Source: JAMQKA01 sp043951865 (GTDB lineage Bacteria > Bacteroidota > Rhodothermia > Balneolales > Balneolaceae). From it: a DNA stretch of 64,000 nucleotides. Where the stretch lies: the NCBI RefSeq assembly GCF_043951865.1, contig NZ_JBINJF010000014.1, positions 1-64,000 of the forward strand. Reading direction: 5' to 3'. A program made the translations under genes and the position numbers. The notes beneath the pieces were generated by a model. It was given only the letters and a program-made list of their open reading frames with translations. It searched no databases and was not told the DNA's origin. Below are positions 28,380-36,446 of this stretch, piece after piece (position 1 is the first letter of the stretch; each line of letters starts with the position of its first letter).

Positions 28380-29024
28380 ATGGAACAATCAACAGAACCT
28401 ACAAAAGAACAGGAAGAGCGCACCGGGTCGGAACCGGAAGAGCAGCCGAAGAATGGAGAGCAGGAAAAGGAGGCCGAGGAGGAGAAAAAGTTTGGTTCAC
28501 GAAAACGGGGCGTGTCAGATATGTTCCGAACGGCCTACCGGACGCATGTGGAACTGAGTGCCATTGCCGACAACAAGTCAAATATCATGATCAGCATCAA
28601 CGGGATTATCATTTCCATCGTCATTGCATCCATATCTCCAAAAATTGATGCCAATCCCTGGCTGCTGTGGCCTACCGCGGCCCTGCTTATTTTTTGTCTG
28701 GCGTCACTGGTGTTTGCCATCCTGGCCGCTCGTCCCAGGGTTAATAAGAATCCGGTAACGCTGGAGGATGTGCGCGAAAATCGTGCAAATATCCTGTTCT
28801 TTGGCAACTATAACAATATGGAGCGCAGTGAATTTGTAGAGGGCATCGAGGAGTTAATGCAGGATGAACAACGCCTGTATGACTCGATGGCGCGCGATCT
28901 TTACGGGCTGGGACAAGTGCTATTCAAAAAATACGACCTTCTGAAGGTCTCCTACACAATCTTTATGGCGGGTATTGTGCTGGCCGTGGTTCTGTTCATC
29001 ACCGTTTTTTTGACCGTTGCCTGA
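28380..29024 (+). CDS. PycTM-type (DUF5706) Pycsar effector-like membrane protein
   Basis: A 214-residue protein matching the PycTM/DUF5706 pattern. A charged E/K-rich N-terminus (residues 1-45) is followed by HVELSAIADNKSNIMISING leading into helix 1 (~68-86), helix 2 (~95-116) ending in AARPRV, then the conserved NILFFGNYNNMERSEF segment and a helical DLYGLGQVLFKKYDLLKVSY stretch into helix 3 (~191-213). In characterised Pycsar systems, effectors of this family are thought to damage the inner membrane when cCMP or cUMP made by a neighbouring cyclase binds. Here the neighbour is the cyclase-TolB-TPR gene. Members also occur fused to HD domains in Bacteroidota; this one is stand-alone. A defence role is inference. 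Confidence 0.85.
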   Translation: MEQSTEPTKEQEERTGSEPEEQPKNGEQEKEAEEEKKFGSRKRGVSDMFRTAYRTHVELSAIADNKSNIMISINGIIISIVIASISPKIDANPWLLWPTAALLIFCLASLVFAILAARPRVNKNPVTLEDVRENRANILFFGNYNNMERSEFVEGIEELMQDEQRLYDSMARDLYGLGQVLFKKYDLLKVSYTIFMAGIVLAVVLFITVFLTVA

Positions 29025-29100
29025 GGGTTTGCCACTTAATCCTTTTAAAACAGGTGCCAACAGAATTGAAGGCTGATACTATTTTGTAAATTAATACATT

Positions 29101-29216
29101 AAGTCTTTTCAACCCCCTCAATTTCTCGTTCTGAGGAAGCTGTACTCCCGCTTAAAGGTCAATAAGGTCGGTGGTACAACCACCTCCAACAAAATAGTGG
29201 GTTCTGCAAAGGTCAC
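29101..29216. repeat. Dispersed ~110-bp repeat, copy 2
   Basis: The core GTCGGTGGTACAACCACCTC then CAACAAAATAGTGGGTTCTG (29168-29207) matches copies at 15.6 and 56.5 kb. GGTGGT and ACCACC pair as a small hairpin. The left part (TCTTTTCAACCCCCTC) aligns with the left part of copy 3 (CCTTTGCAATCTCCTC). It lies in the convergent 328-bp spacer between the PycTM-like gene and the hypothetical gene at 29353. Confidence 0.6.
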
Positions 29217-29310
29217 TACATATTACGTATTGCGTAAAAAGCAGCGTTGCTCTTCACCTGTCGTTCGCTCTAAAGAAACTGTTTCCAAAAAAGAACCTAG
29301 TCACGGAACA

Positions 29311-29349
29311 ACATCTCACGTCTGACGTCTCACATTTAACGTCTGAAAC
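29311..29349. repeat. ACGTCT-rich repeat, locus 1
   Basis: ATCTCACGTCTGACGTCTCA followed by CATTTAACGTCTGA consists of near-direct copies of an 8-10 nt unit (ACGTCTsA). Closely related strings occur at 33216-33233 and 35082-35102. It lies directly after the stop codon of the minus-strand gene at 29353. Confidence 0.5.
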
Positions 29350-29352
29350 CTG

Positions 29353-29925
29353 TTAAAAAAGACTGGCTTGTTCGTCATCATCTTTCTTTTGTGCGCGCTC
29401 CATTTTGGGGGCGGGGCCTCGTTCCCGGTTGATCAGCAGCATGTCGGGGTGGAATTTTTTGTCATAAATCCGCCGCGCGATCCCCTGGAGTGCTTTTTCC
29501 CCGCGGGGGGTAATCAACAGGCGTTCATTTTCTTCGATTGTCAGGAACCCGAATTCCTTGAGATCATTGATAATCATGAAGGTAAGTTTGGAGATCGTAC
29601 CGGAATTTTGTTCAACGTAGTCCCGGCTCACGGTTTCGTCCCCCGCGTCAAGAACCAAACCCAGAATATTCAGCTCCGTTTCAGTCAGCGGATAGCCCTC
29701 GGAACCTTTGGTCAGCAGTTTGTCCCAGGCTTTCTGGCTGTAGTAGAGGCCGAACCACCACTTGGCATCCTTCACCATACGGTGGGTAACGGTACATGCA
29801 AAATAATCGCCGGCTTTCGCTTTTTTGGGCATTCCCCGTTCGCGATACATTGAAACGAGTGTAGCCAGATCCAACTCATGCAGGTTGGGAGGATAACTAA
29901 AATGAAAGTCGGATTTTTTTTCCAT
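29353..29925 (-). CDS. Hypothetical protein with winged-helix-like C-terminal part
   Basis: A 190-residue soluble protein. The first 75 residues (LHELDLATLVSMYRERGMPK, then GDYFACTVTHRMVKDAKWWF) are not familiar. Residues ~80-155 contain TETELNILGLVLDAGDETVS and FMIINDLKEFGFLTIEENER, then LLITPRGEKALQGIARRIYD. This reads as helix-helix-wing and suggests a MarR/PadR-like winged-helix fold. The C-terminus is Asp/Glu/Lys-rich and disordered. It is upstream of nothing obvious and lies 105 bp from topA on the same strand. The function is not assigned; DNA binding is a guess from fold. Confidence 0.7.
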   Translation of the reverse strand: MEKKSDFHFSYPPNLHELDLATLVSMYRERGMPKKAKAGDYFACTVTHRMVKDAKWWFGLYYSQKAWDKLLTKGSEGYPLTETELNILGLVLDAGDETVSRDYVEQNSGTISKLTFMIINDLKEFGFLTIEENERLLITPRGEKALQGIARRIYDKKFHPDMLLINRERGPAPKMERAQKKDDDEQASLF

Positions 29926-30030
29926 AGCCCTTTCAAATTAATAAGAATGCCCGGTTGGTTTTTGAGGCTGTGACTTCGGCGATAAAACGTCGCCGAGTGG
30001 AAATATTAGCCTGTATTTTTCGGGCCACGT

Positions 30031-32574
30031 CTACTTTCCTTTCTCTTCAATTAGCTTGACAGCCTGCTTCATCGATACTTTTTCCGGCTCCACATTATCC
30101 GGGAGGCTGATATTTTTCTTTCCATACTTAATATAAGGACCATACCGCCCGTTCATCACCCGGATCTTTTTCCCGTTGGTGGGATGTTCGCCAAGCTCTT
30201 TGATCTCAGAGCTGCGTTTCGGTTTTTTCTTCTTGGCCAGCAGCTCCAGCGCGCGGTCAAGAGTCACATCCAGTACATTGTCATTCTTTCGCAGCGAAGC
30301 GAACGTCCCGTCATGTACGACAAACGGCCCGTAGCGTCCAACCCCGGCGCGCACCTCCTTGCCGGTATCCGGATGCTTGCCCAGCAGACGCGGGAGGTCC
30401 AGCAGCTGCAACGCCAGGTCCAGGTCCACTTCTTCCGGCTTCATCCCTTTCAGGAGAGAAGCGCGGGGAGGCTTTTTATTGTCGTCGGTTACTTCCCCGA
30501 CCTGTACGTAGGGACCGTAGCGGCCGTTGCGAACATAGACAGATTCGCCGGTTTCGGGGTGTTTGCCGATCGATTTGGGGCCTTCTTCTTCCGCTTTGAC
30601 CAGCTCCTCCAGCTTTTCTACCGTTATATCACTCGGGTACCACTGGTTCGGGATCGACGTTGTCACCTCGTCGCCATTTCGTTTCGATTTGATATACGGT
30701 CCGTACCGGCCTACGAGCACATCAATGTTATCGAGGTCCTTCAGCGGCAGGTGCAGCTGGCGCGCTTCCTGGGGATCGATGTTGTCTTCACGAGATTCCA
30801 CCTTGGCTTTCAGCCCATCGTCTCCTTTGTAATAGTTGCTGAGATATTCCTTGGGATCTCCTTTGCCCTGGGCAATCTTGTCAAGTTTGTTCTCCATTTC
30901 GGAAGTAAAATCGCTGTCCACCAGTTCGGGAAAGTTGCGCTCCAGCAGTTCGGTAACGGCAAAGGCGGTAAAGGTGGGGATCAGGGTCTTCCCGTCGGTT
31001 TCCACATAGCCGCGATCTTGCACCGTACTAATAATATTGGCATAGGTACTCGGTCGACCGATGCCCCGTTTTTCGAGCTCCTTGACCAGCGTGGCCTCCG
31101 TAAACCGGGCAGGCGGTTTGGTTTCATGGGAGATCGGTTCTATGCCGTGTTCCTCAATCTTTTCGCCTTCAGTCAGCTCGGGCAGATAATTTTCCTGGTT
31201 TTCAAGCGCCGCTTCAGGATCATCACTACCCTCCACGTAGGCCCGGAAAAAGCCCGGGAACAGAATTTTTTTTCCGCTGGTTTTGAACTCCGCTTTCGTG
31301 CCGTTGGCTGTCGCTTCAATGACTACGTTGGTGAATTCAAGTTCGGCCTCCGCCATCTGGGTGGCAATTGTGCGCTTCCAGATCAGGTCGTACAGTTTGA
31401 AATCGGGACCGCTGAGGCCGGCTTTTTCCGGTTTCTTGAAATAGCTGCCCGCCGGTCGAATCGCCTCGTGGGCTTCCTGGGCCCCTTTTGAGCCTCCGCC
31501 GTAGTTTCGCGCACGCTTAAACAGGTATTCCTCCCCGTATTCCTCCTCAACCGCATTACGGGCGGCGTTGATCGCCTGTCCCGAAAGGCGTGCCGAGTCG
31601 GTACGCATGTAGGTGATAAGCCCGTTTTCGTACAGTTTCTGGGCAATCTGCATGGTGCGTTTTGCGGAATAGCCAAACTTCCGGTTGGCCTCCTGCTGAA
31701 GGGTAGAGGTTATAAACGCCGGTGACGGATTGCGTTTCTGCCGGTTTTTCTTGACCTCCGACACCTTCCACTCCGCTTCCGCCAGATCATCCCGCAGCTG
31801 GGAAGCTTTTTTGTCATCAAGCAGGACAACCGACTTCGGCTTTTTCAGCTTCCCGGTATTTTCATCAAAATCTTTGCCGGATGCGAGCCGCTTGCCGTCC
31901 AGGTGCGTCAGGTCGGCCTCAAAAATATCGTTGTCTTCCAGCTTGCTGAGCTGGGCTTTCAAGTCCCAGTAACGTGCCGAGCGGAATTTCATGCGCTCGC
32001 GTTCCCGTTCCACCAGAAATCGCACGGCCACCGACTGCACGCGCCCGGCAGAAAGGCCCGGCGCGATCTTTTTCCACAGCAGGGGAGAGATCGTATAGCC
32101 CGCCAGCCGGTCGATGATGCGGCGGGTCTCCTGGGCGTTAACCAGGTTCATGTCGATATCGCGGAAATTCTTGAGGGCATCCTGGATCGCCTCCTTGGTA
32201 ATCTCGCGGAATACCATCCGTTTGACCGGCACATCGGGATTCAGCAGTTCCACCAGGTGCCAGGAGATCGCTTCTCCCTCACGGTCTTCATCGGTAGCCA
32301 GGACCAGCTCGTCGGCATCCTTGAGCAGTTTTTTTAGTTTTTTGACGACCTTCTTTTTGCCCCGGGGAATAACATAAAGCGGTTCAAAATCTTCATCCGT
32401 ATTAACCCCCAGGTTGGCCCATTCCTCTTTCTTGAATTTCGCGGGTATCTCCTTGGCGGAGGCCGGAAGATCGCGGATATGCCCCATCGAGGAATCGATG
32501 ACGTAATCCTTGGGTAGGTATTGCTTGAGGGTTTTAATTTTTGTGGGTGACTCTACTATTACTAACGATTTCAT
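30031..32574 (-). CDS. topA: DNA topoisomerase I
   Basis: A type IA topoisomerase relaxing negative supercoils. The Toprim domain starts MKSLVIVESPTKIKTLKQYL with the acidic DEDREGEAI motif (LATDEDREGEAISWH). The active-site Tyr lies in GLITYMRTDSARLS. The core ends around residue 600. Instead of the E. coli zinc fingers, the C-terminus has four topoisomerase C-terminal repeats each containing a GRYGPY/F motif (VGRYGPYIKS, NGRYGPYVQV, VGRYGPFVVH, NGRYGPYIKY), as usual in Bacteroidota and Actinobacteria. At 847 residues it is full length. The peroxiredoxin gene ends 14 bp upstream on the same strand, so the two are probably cotranscribed. Confidence 0.97.
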   Translation of the reverse strand: MKSLVIVESPTKIKTLKQYLPKDYVIDSSMGHIRDLPASAKEIPAKFKKEEWANLGVNTDEDFEPLYVIPRGKKKVVKKLKKLLKDADELVLATDEDREGEAISWHLVELLNPDVPVKRMVFREITKEAIQDALKNFRDIDMNLVNAQETRRIIDRLAGYTISPLLWKKIAPGLSAGRVQSVAVRFLVERERERMKFRSARYWDLKAQLSKLEDNDIFEADLTHLDGKRLASGKDFDENTGKLKKPKSVVLLDDKKASQLRDDLAEAEWKVSEVKKNRQKRNPSPAFITSTLQQEANRKFGYSAKRTMQIAQKLYENGLITYMRTDSARLSGQAINAARNAVEEEYGEEYLFKRARNYGGGSKGAQEAHEAIRPAGSYFKKPEKAGLSGPDFKLYDLIWKRTIATQMAEAELEFTNVVIEATANGTKAEFKTSGKKILFPGFFRAYVEGSDDPEAALENQENYLPELTEGEKIEEHGIEPISHETKPPARFTEATLVKELEKRGIGRPSTYANIISTVQDRGYVETDGKTLIPTFTAFAVTELLERNFPELVDSDFTSEMENKLDKIAQGKGDPKEYLSNYYKGDDGLKAKVESREDNIDPQEARQLHLPLKDLDNIDVLVGRYGPYIKSKRNGDEVTTSIPNQWYPSDITVEKLEELVKAEEEGPKSIGKHPETGESVYVRNGRYGPYVQVGEVTDDNKKPPRASLLKGMKPEEVDLDLALQLLDLPRLLGKHPDTGKEVRAGVGRYGPFVVHDGTFASLRKNDNVLDVTLDRALELLAKKKKPKRSSEIKELGEHPTNGKKIRVMNGRYGPYIKYGKKNISLPDNVEPEKVSMKQAVKLIEEKGK

Positions 32575-32588
32575 AATGTAATCCGGTA

Positions 32589-33062
32589 CTACAGGTTCTC
32601 GATCAGCTCTTTTAACTCCTCGGCATGAGCTTTCGTATTAACTTTTTCAATAATTCCCAAAACGGTTCCGTCGGTATCGATCACATAAGCGGAACGGGAA
32701 GGAGCCTCATATGTATTGCCAAACATGTTTTTCTCTACGATCGAATCGGTGGCTTCCGCAAATTTGTAATCGGGATCGGAGGCCAGCGTGTAATTGATAT
32801 CCAGCTTCTCCGCATAATTTTTGTGCGACCGGCATCCGTCTTTACTGATCGCCACCAGGTTAAAGCCCTCTTCATCAAACCATTCGGAATGTTCTGCGAG
32901 GCTCTTGTTCTGCCTGTCGCAACCGGAGGTGTTATTCCTCATATAAACCGATACAATCGTTGGCCGGTCAAGAAGATCGCCGAACGCAACCTCTTTTTGT
33001 TCCCCATTCTGGACGACAGTGAGCGAAAAGTCGGTATCAATTTGATCTCCGGTCGATATCAT
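32589..33062 (-). CDS. Peroxiredoxin, AhpC/TSA (Bcp-like)
   Basis: A thiol peroxidase of thioredoxin fold, 157 residues. Strand and active-site order is right: LLDRPTIVSVYMRNNTSGCDRQ with the presumed peroxidatic Cys48, then VAISKDGCRSHKNYAEKLDI with Cys77. The canonical PxxxTxxC motif is altered: the Pro position is Met (MRNNTSGC), and the Bcp resolving Cys five residues after the first is absent; Cys77 is the only other candidate. The later region NMFGNTYEAPSRSAYVIDTD is typical of Bcp. No signal peptide, so cytosolic. Upstream of topA in the same orientation. Confidence 0.85.
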   Translation of the reverse strand: MISTGDQIDTDFSLTVVQNGEQKEVAFGDLLDRPTIVSVYMRNNTSGCDRQNKSLAEHSEWFDEEGFNLVAISKDGCRSHKNYAEKLDINYTLASDPDYKFAEATDSIVEKNMFGNTYEAPSRSAYVIDTDGTVLGIIEKVNTKAHAEELKELIENL

Positions 33063-33199
33063 TTGTTCCTTCTTTTTGGTTTGATTGTTTCCTGGTTCTT
33101 CTTGGAAGGATAATAAATTGTATTTGGCCTTCTATCGTTTCCGTACCAGCCAACATTTTAAAGACCGTATATAATAACGCCCTCTTGTTGATACTGCAA

Positions 33200-33784
33200 T
33201 TACTTTTTGTTGGAAACGTCTGACGTCTCCCTCAACACCAGTTTAGCCACCGCGGCCACCACGATGGAGTGATCGATGGTGCCGTCACGCACACGTTCCA
33301 GGAATTGTGCATAGGGAAGGGTGTGCACCTTGATCCGTTCGTGTTGATCCAGGTTCATGGAACCATCTCGTTTGCAATTTTCCGCCAGGAAAAAGTGATT
33401 GTAGTTGTTCATGATGGCGGGATTGGCACTCACCTTGCCGAGCGAGGTCCATGAAGCAGAAGTGTAGCCGGTTTCTTCCTGCAGTTCTCGTCGGGCCGTC
33501 TCGAGGGGTGTTTCCCCTTCATCGCACACGCCGCCGGGTATTTCCAGTGAGGGCTTGTCTATCCCAAAACGAAACTGTTCGACGAGCACAACCGCCCGCT
33601 CTTCCGTCAACGCGATGACGTTGACCCAGTGGGGGGCATCAATCACATAGAATGTCCCTTGATGTTGTTCGGACCGAAGGCAAAGCCGCCGTTTCAAAAG
33701 ACTGAATATTGGTGTGTCATATTCCTTATTTTCTTGTTCAATAGACCACGGTTCGACACTAAAAGAGAACGGTTTTTTACTCAT
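33200..33784 (-). CDS. Nudix hydrolase (ADP-ribose pyrophosphatase-like)
   Basis: A 194-residue Nudix enzyme hydrolysing nucleoside diphosphates linked to another moiety. The Nudix box is complete: GGVCDEGETPLETARRELQE followed by ETGY fits GX5EX7REUXEEXGU. Preceding strands (VNVIALTEERAVVLVEQFRF) and the proline-glycine EIPGGV match the NudF/ADP-ribose branch. The last residues (LRETSDVSNKK) are encoded by an ACGTCTGACGTCT string like the intergenic repeats at 29.3 and 35.1 kb, so the 3' end may have been rewritten by a repeat. Its ATG overlaps that of the divergent AMP nucleosidase gene. Confidence 0.9.
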   Translation of the reverse strand: MSKKPFSFSVEPWSIEQENKEYDTPIFSLLKRRLCLRSEQHQGTFYVIDAPHWVNVIALTEERAVVLVEQFRFGIDKPSLEIPGGVCDEGETPLETARRELQEETGYTSASWTSLGKVSANPAIMNNYNHFFLAENCKRDGSMNLDQHERIKVHTLPYAQFLERVRDGTIDHSIVVAAVAKLVLRETSDVSNKK

Positions 33785-33794
33785 GGGTGAGGTA

Positions 33795-34985
33795 ATGACT
33801 GATAAGAAGTTTGAATTTCATAAAGAGGATCTGGGAAAACAGGAGACCATTCATGATAAAATGGTGCAGGCCTGCAACCTGATGGAAGATATCTATGATC
33901 ATGGAGAATATCCCAAAGTATTGATCCGCCGGTCGTGGTCTCGGCACAACCCGGTGATCGACGGGGAGATGGCCCGGCCCCGGGCGTATCGCTGGTACCT
34001 GCTGCGGGAACTCACCAAGCTTGCCGAAAAGGGGGCCTATATCAAGATAAGTCCCTCCCGCAATATTGTGCCGATGGACGATCCCCTGCTGCTCGATAAT
34101 ACCGATGAGGACGAGTGGGATATCACACAGAAAAAGCTGTTCCTGTTTAGTCCCGAGCGGATCGACATTTCCCTGAATCGTCTGCATCATTACACAGGAA
34201 CCAGCCCGGAGCACTTTCAGCGTTATATTCTTTTTACGAACTACGATATGCATGTGGAGGTCTTCAATCAAAAATACCCGGACTGCATTAAACCGGATCG
34301 TGATGGAGTGCAGATGCCGGCCTATCACCATGTTTTGCCCGACAACAAGGGGGTGACGCTTATCAACATCGGGGTGGGGCCCTCGAATGCCAAGACCATT
34401 ACCGATCACGTAGCCGTACTGCGACCGGACGCCATGGTGATGGTGGGGCACTGCGGCGGGTTGCGGAACCACCAGAGTATCGGGGATTTTGTACTTGCTA
34501 CGGGATTTCTCCGGGCCGACGGCGTGCTGGATGATATCCTGCCGCTGAATATCCCGATTACGCCCAACTACCTGTTGAATGTGTACCTTAAGGAGGTGCT
34601 CGATACTTACGACCGCAACCACCGGATGGGAACGGTATATACCACCGCCAACCGCAACTGGGAGTTTATCAAGCGGCGTACGGTCGAGGAGATTCACATG
34701 AGCCGGAGCATCGCCATCGACATGGAGTCGGCTACCGTGGCGACGAACGGCTACCGCTACCGCATACCCAATGCCACGCTGCTCTGCGTGAGCGACCGCC
34801 CGCTGCACGGCAAGCCGAAACTCAGCGATGAAGCCCAGCATTTTTACGAGGAATCCAAGCAAATGCATCTGGAGATGGTGATCGAGGCGCTGGAGATGTG
34901 CAAGCAGAACTACCCGGAGGGACTTCCCAACGCCAGCATACGCGCCCCGAATGAGCCTCTCATGGGCGGACCGGATGATGATTAG
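33795..34985 (+). CDS. amn: AMP nucleosidase
   Basis: Cleaves AMP to adenine and ribose 5-phosphate. The N-terminal AMN domain contains YPKVLIRRSWSRHNPVIDGE and ARPRAYRWYLLRELTKLAEK. The C-terminal phosphorylase-like catalytic domain has LINIGVGPSNAKTITDHVAV, MVMVGHCGGLRNHQSIGDFV and IAIDMESATVATNGYRYRIP, with the Glu/Asp pair expected in this fold (MES, then CVSDRPLHGKPK). I place the start at ATG 33795 (MTDKKFEFHK) after GGTGAGGT; ATG 33783 is also possible and would overlap the Nudix start by 2 nt. Starting at 33714 would overlap Nudix coding sequence and is unlikely. Length ~397-401. Confidence 0.92.
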   Translation: MTDKKFEFHKEDLGKQETIHDKMVQACNLMEDIYDHGEYPKVLIRRSWSRHNPVIDGEMARPRAYRWYLLRELTKLAEKGAYIKISPSRNIVPMDDPLLLDNTDEDEWDITQKKLFLFSPERIDISLNRLHHYTGTSPEHFQRYILFTNYDMHVEVFNQKYPDCIKPDRDGVQMPAYHHVLPDNKGVTLINIGVGPSNAKTITDHVAVLRPDAMVMVGHCGGLRNHQSIGDFVLATGFLRADGVLDDILPLNIPITPNYLLNVYLKEVLDTYDRNHRMGTVYTTANRNWEFIKRRTVEEIHMSRSIAIDMESATVATNGYRYRIPNATLLCVSDRPLHGKPKLSDEAQHFYEESKQMHLEMVIEALEMCKQNYPEGLPNASIRAPNEPLMGGPDDD

Positions 34986-35033
34986 CGCGAGGTCAGACGT
35001 GAGACGGCAGACGTGAAACGGTAAACGGCAGAC

Positions 35034-35121
35034 GGCAGATGTGAGATGGGAGACAGATATATTGATTTAAATTTCATCAACGTCTCACGTCTCACATCTG
35101 CCGTTTGCGGTCTGCCTTTTT
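35034..35121 (+). terminator. Large stem-loop terminator built from an ACGTCT repeat
   Basis: GGCAGATGTGAGATGGGAGA (from 35034) pairs with TCTCACGTCTCACATCTGCC (to 35102) with two mismatches around a 27-nt AT-rich loop. GGTCTGCCTTTTTC follows, giving a T-run on the plus strand. The preceding 34995-35030 contains further CAGACGTGAGACGG-type copies. It lies between amn and radC and is a strong terminator candidate for amn. Confidence 0.65.
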
Positions 35122-35197
35122 CTGTAAGGATTGCTCCCAAAACCGCTCTATATAGATAGAAAGTTGATCTGATAACAGTCAAAAGAGAGGGGTACAT

Positions 35198-35947
35198 ATG
35201 TCAAATTCTGGGAATGCTACCGAATCCGGGAGAGAAAAGGAAACGTTTGAAGCTGAGCGGTTTCGCAATCGAACCGTCAAGGAGATGCGCCCTGATGAGC
35301 AGCCGCGCGAAAAGCTGATGAAATATGGCGGGGAAAGTCTTTCCGATGCAGAGTTGCTGGCTATTTTGTTGCGTACCGGCAGCCGGGAGATGAATGTCAT
35401 CCAGATGTCGCAGGCGCTGCTCGATCATTTTGACGGGCTGCGCCACCTGGCCCGCAAAAGCTGGCAGGATATGAAAGTGATTCCGGGCATCGCCAAGGTC
35501 AAAGCCCTGACGCTGGAAGCGGTGTTTGAGCTGTCACGCCGTATCCAGGTGGCTTCACTGGGCGAACAGCTGCAGATTACGTCTCCGCAGCAGGCGGTTG
35601 CCTATTTTGCTCCCAAGCTGCGCGATTTGACGAAGGAAACCTTTATCGTGGCCTTCCTGAATAATGCAAAATACCTTTCCGGCTATCACAAGATCAGCTC
35701 GGGCGGTTCCACCGCCACGATTGTCGATCCCGCCGAGGTCATGCGCCAGGCTATTCTCAACGAGGCTCAAAGCATTTTACTTGTCCACAATCATCCCAGT
35801 GGCAATAAAAGCGAGTCAAAGGCGGATATCCGGCTTACGGAACGTATTGTTGAGTCGGGAAAGCTGCTCGGCATACCGGTCAATGACCATATCATCATCG
35901 CGGGCGACAGCTACACCAGCTTCCGCGCCAAAGGCTTGATTGGATAG
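35198..35947 (+). CDS. radC: RadC family protein (JAMM/MPN+ domain)
   Basis: A 249-residue RadC-like protein. The N-terminal helix-hairpin-helix region contains MRPDEQPREKLMKYGGESLS then DAELLAILLRTGS, and IPGIAKVKALTLEAVFELSR. The C-terminal MPN+ metalloprotease-like domain carries the JAMM signature HNHPSGNKSESKADIRLTER (HxHPSGxxxPSxxD class, with Asp at the end) and a preceding Glu in NEAQSILLV. The DNA-repair name is historical; the biochemical activity is unsettled. AGAGAGGGG sits about 12 nt before ATG 35198. Confidence 0.95.
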   Translation: MSNSGNATESGREKETFEAERFRNRTVKEMRPDEQPREKLMKYGGESLSDAELLAILLRTGSREMNVIQMSQALLDHFDGLRHLARKSWQDMKVIPGIAKVKALTLEAVFELSRRIQVASLGEQLQITSPQQAVAYFAPKLRDLTKETFIVAFLNNAKYLSGYHKISSGGSTATIVDPAEVMRQAILNEAQSILLVHNHPSGNKSESKADIRLTERIVESGKLLGIPVNDHIIIAGDSYTSFRAKGLIG

Positions 35948-35954
35948 AACTGAA

Positions 35955-36389
35955 GAATATTGAACAGGGAATTTGGAATGAAGAAGTATAAGGGCAAATT
36001 CGATCTTGAGGAGCGGTTGATAGAATTTTCATTATCCGTTATAACGATTGTAGAAATATTACCCAAGACTTCAGTTGGTAGACATTTTGCTAATCAATTA
36101 ATAAGATCAGGTACAGCACCTGCTTTGCAATATGCAGAGGCCCAGAGTGCAGAATCGAGAAGGGATTTTATCCATAAAATGAAAATTAGCTTGAAAGAAT
36201 TAAGGGAAACACAAGTATGCTTAAAAATTATTCAAAGAAAGCCGTTAATAGACAAGTCTAAACTGATAAACACAACTCTTAAAGAGAATAATGAGTTAAT
36301 ATCCATTTTTGTAACTAGTATAGCGACAGCAAGATCAAATCTAAGAAAGAGTACCTAATTCAGGATTTATAATTCCTTGTTCGATATTC
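35955..36389. repeat. Inverted-repeat-bounded cassette around the four-helix-bundle gene
   Basis: GAATATTGAACAGGGAATT (35955-35973) and AATTCCTTGTTCGATATTC (36371-36389) are inverted copies differing at 2 of 19 positions. They enclose the AT-rich four-helix-bundle gene exactly. A related inverted pair without the gene occurs at 45566-45668. This looks like a small mobile or stem-forming cassette similar in layout to rRNA intervening sequences. Confidence 0.6.
35978..36358 (+). CDS. Four helix bundle protein (S23 / 23S rRNA IVS-type family)
   Basis: A 126-residue helical protein. The family (TIGR02436-like) is often encoded within 23S rRNA intervening sequences but is also scattered in Bacteroidota genomes. 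Visible features are FDLEERLIEFSLSVITIVEI, then SVGRHFANQLIRSGTAPALQ and YAEAQSAESRRDFIHKMKIS, the usual helix 1-3 run, and a final helix LKENNELISIFVTSIATARS. I choose ATG 35978 (MKKYKGKFDL), since the frame upstream would need TTG at 35960. Composition is far more AT-rich than argS and radC on either side, consistent with transfer. Function unknown. Confidence 0.85.
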   Translation: MKKYKGKFDLEERLIEFSLSVITIVEILPKTSVGRHFANQLIRSGTAPALQYAEAQSAESRRDFIHKMKISLKELRETQVCLKIIQRKPLIDKSKLINTTLKENNELISIFVTSIATARSNLRKST

Positions 36390-36446
36390 GATATTCAAAA
36401 GTCTTATATTTGGCGTTTCACGCTAAGCCCTAAAAAAGTTTGTTGA

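Noticed and set aside
30184..31491. 435-codon plus-strand frame opposite topA
   Set aside because: Repetitive Phe/Gln/Val-rich shadow of the topoisomerase coding strand.
34987..35121. CRISPR-like short repeats between amn and radC
   Set aside because: Units are irregular with no unique spacers and form an inverted stem-loop, not an array; no cas genes are nearby.
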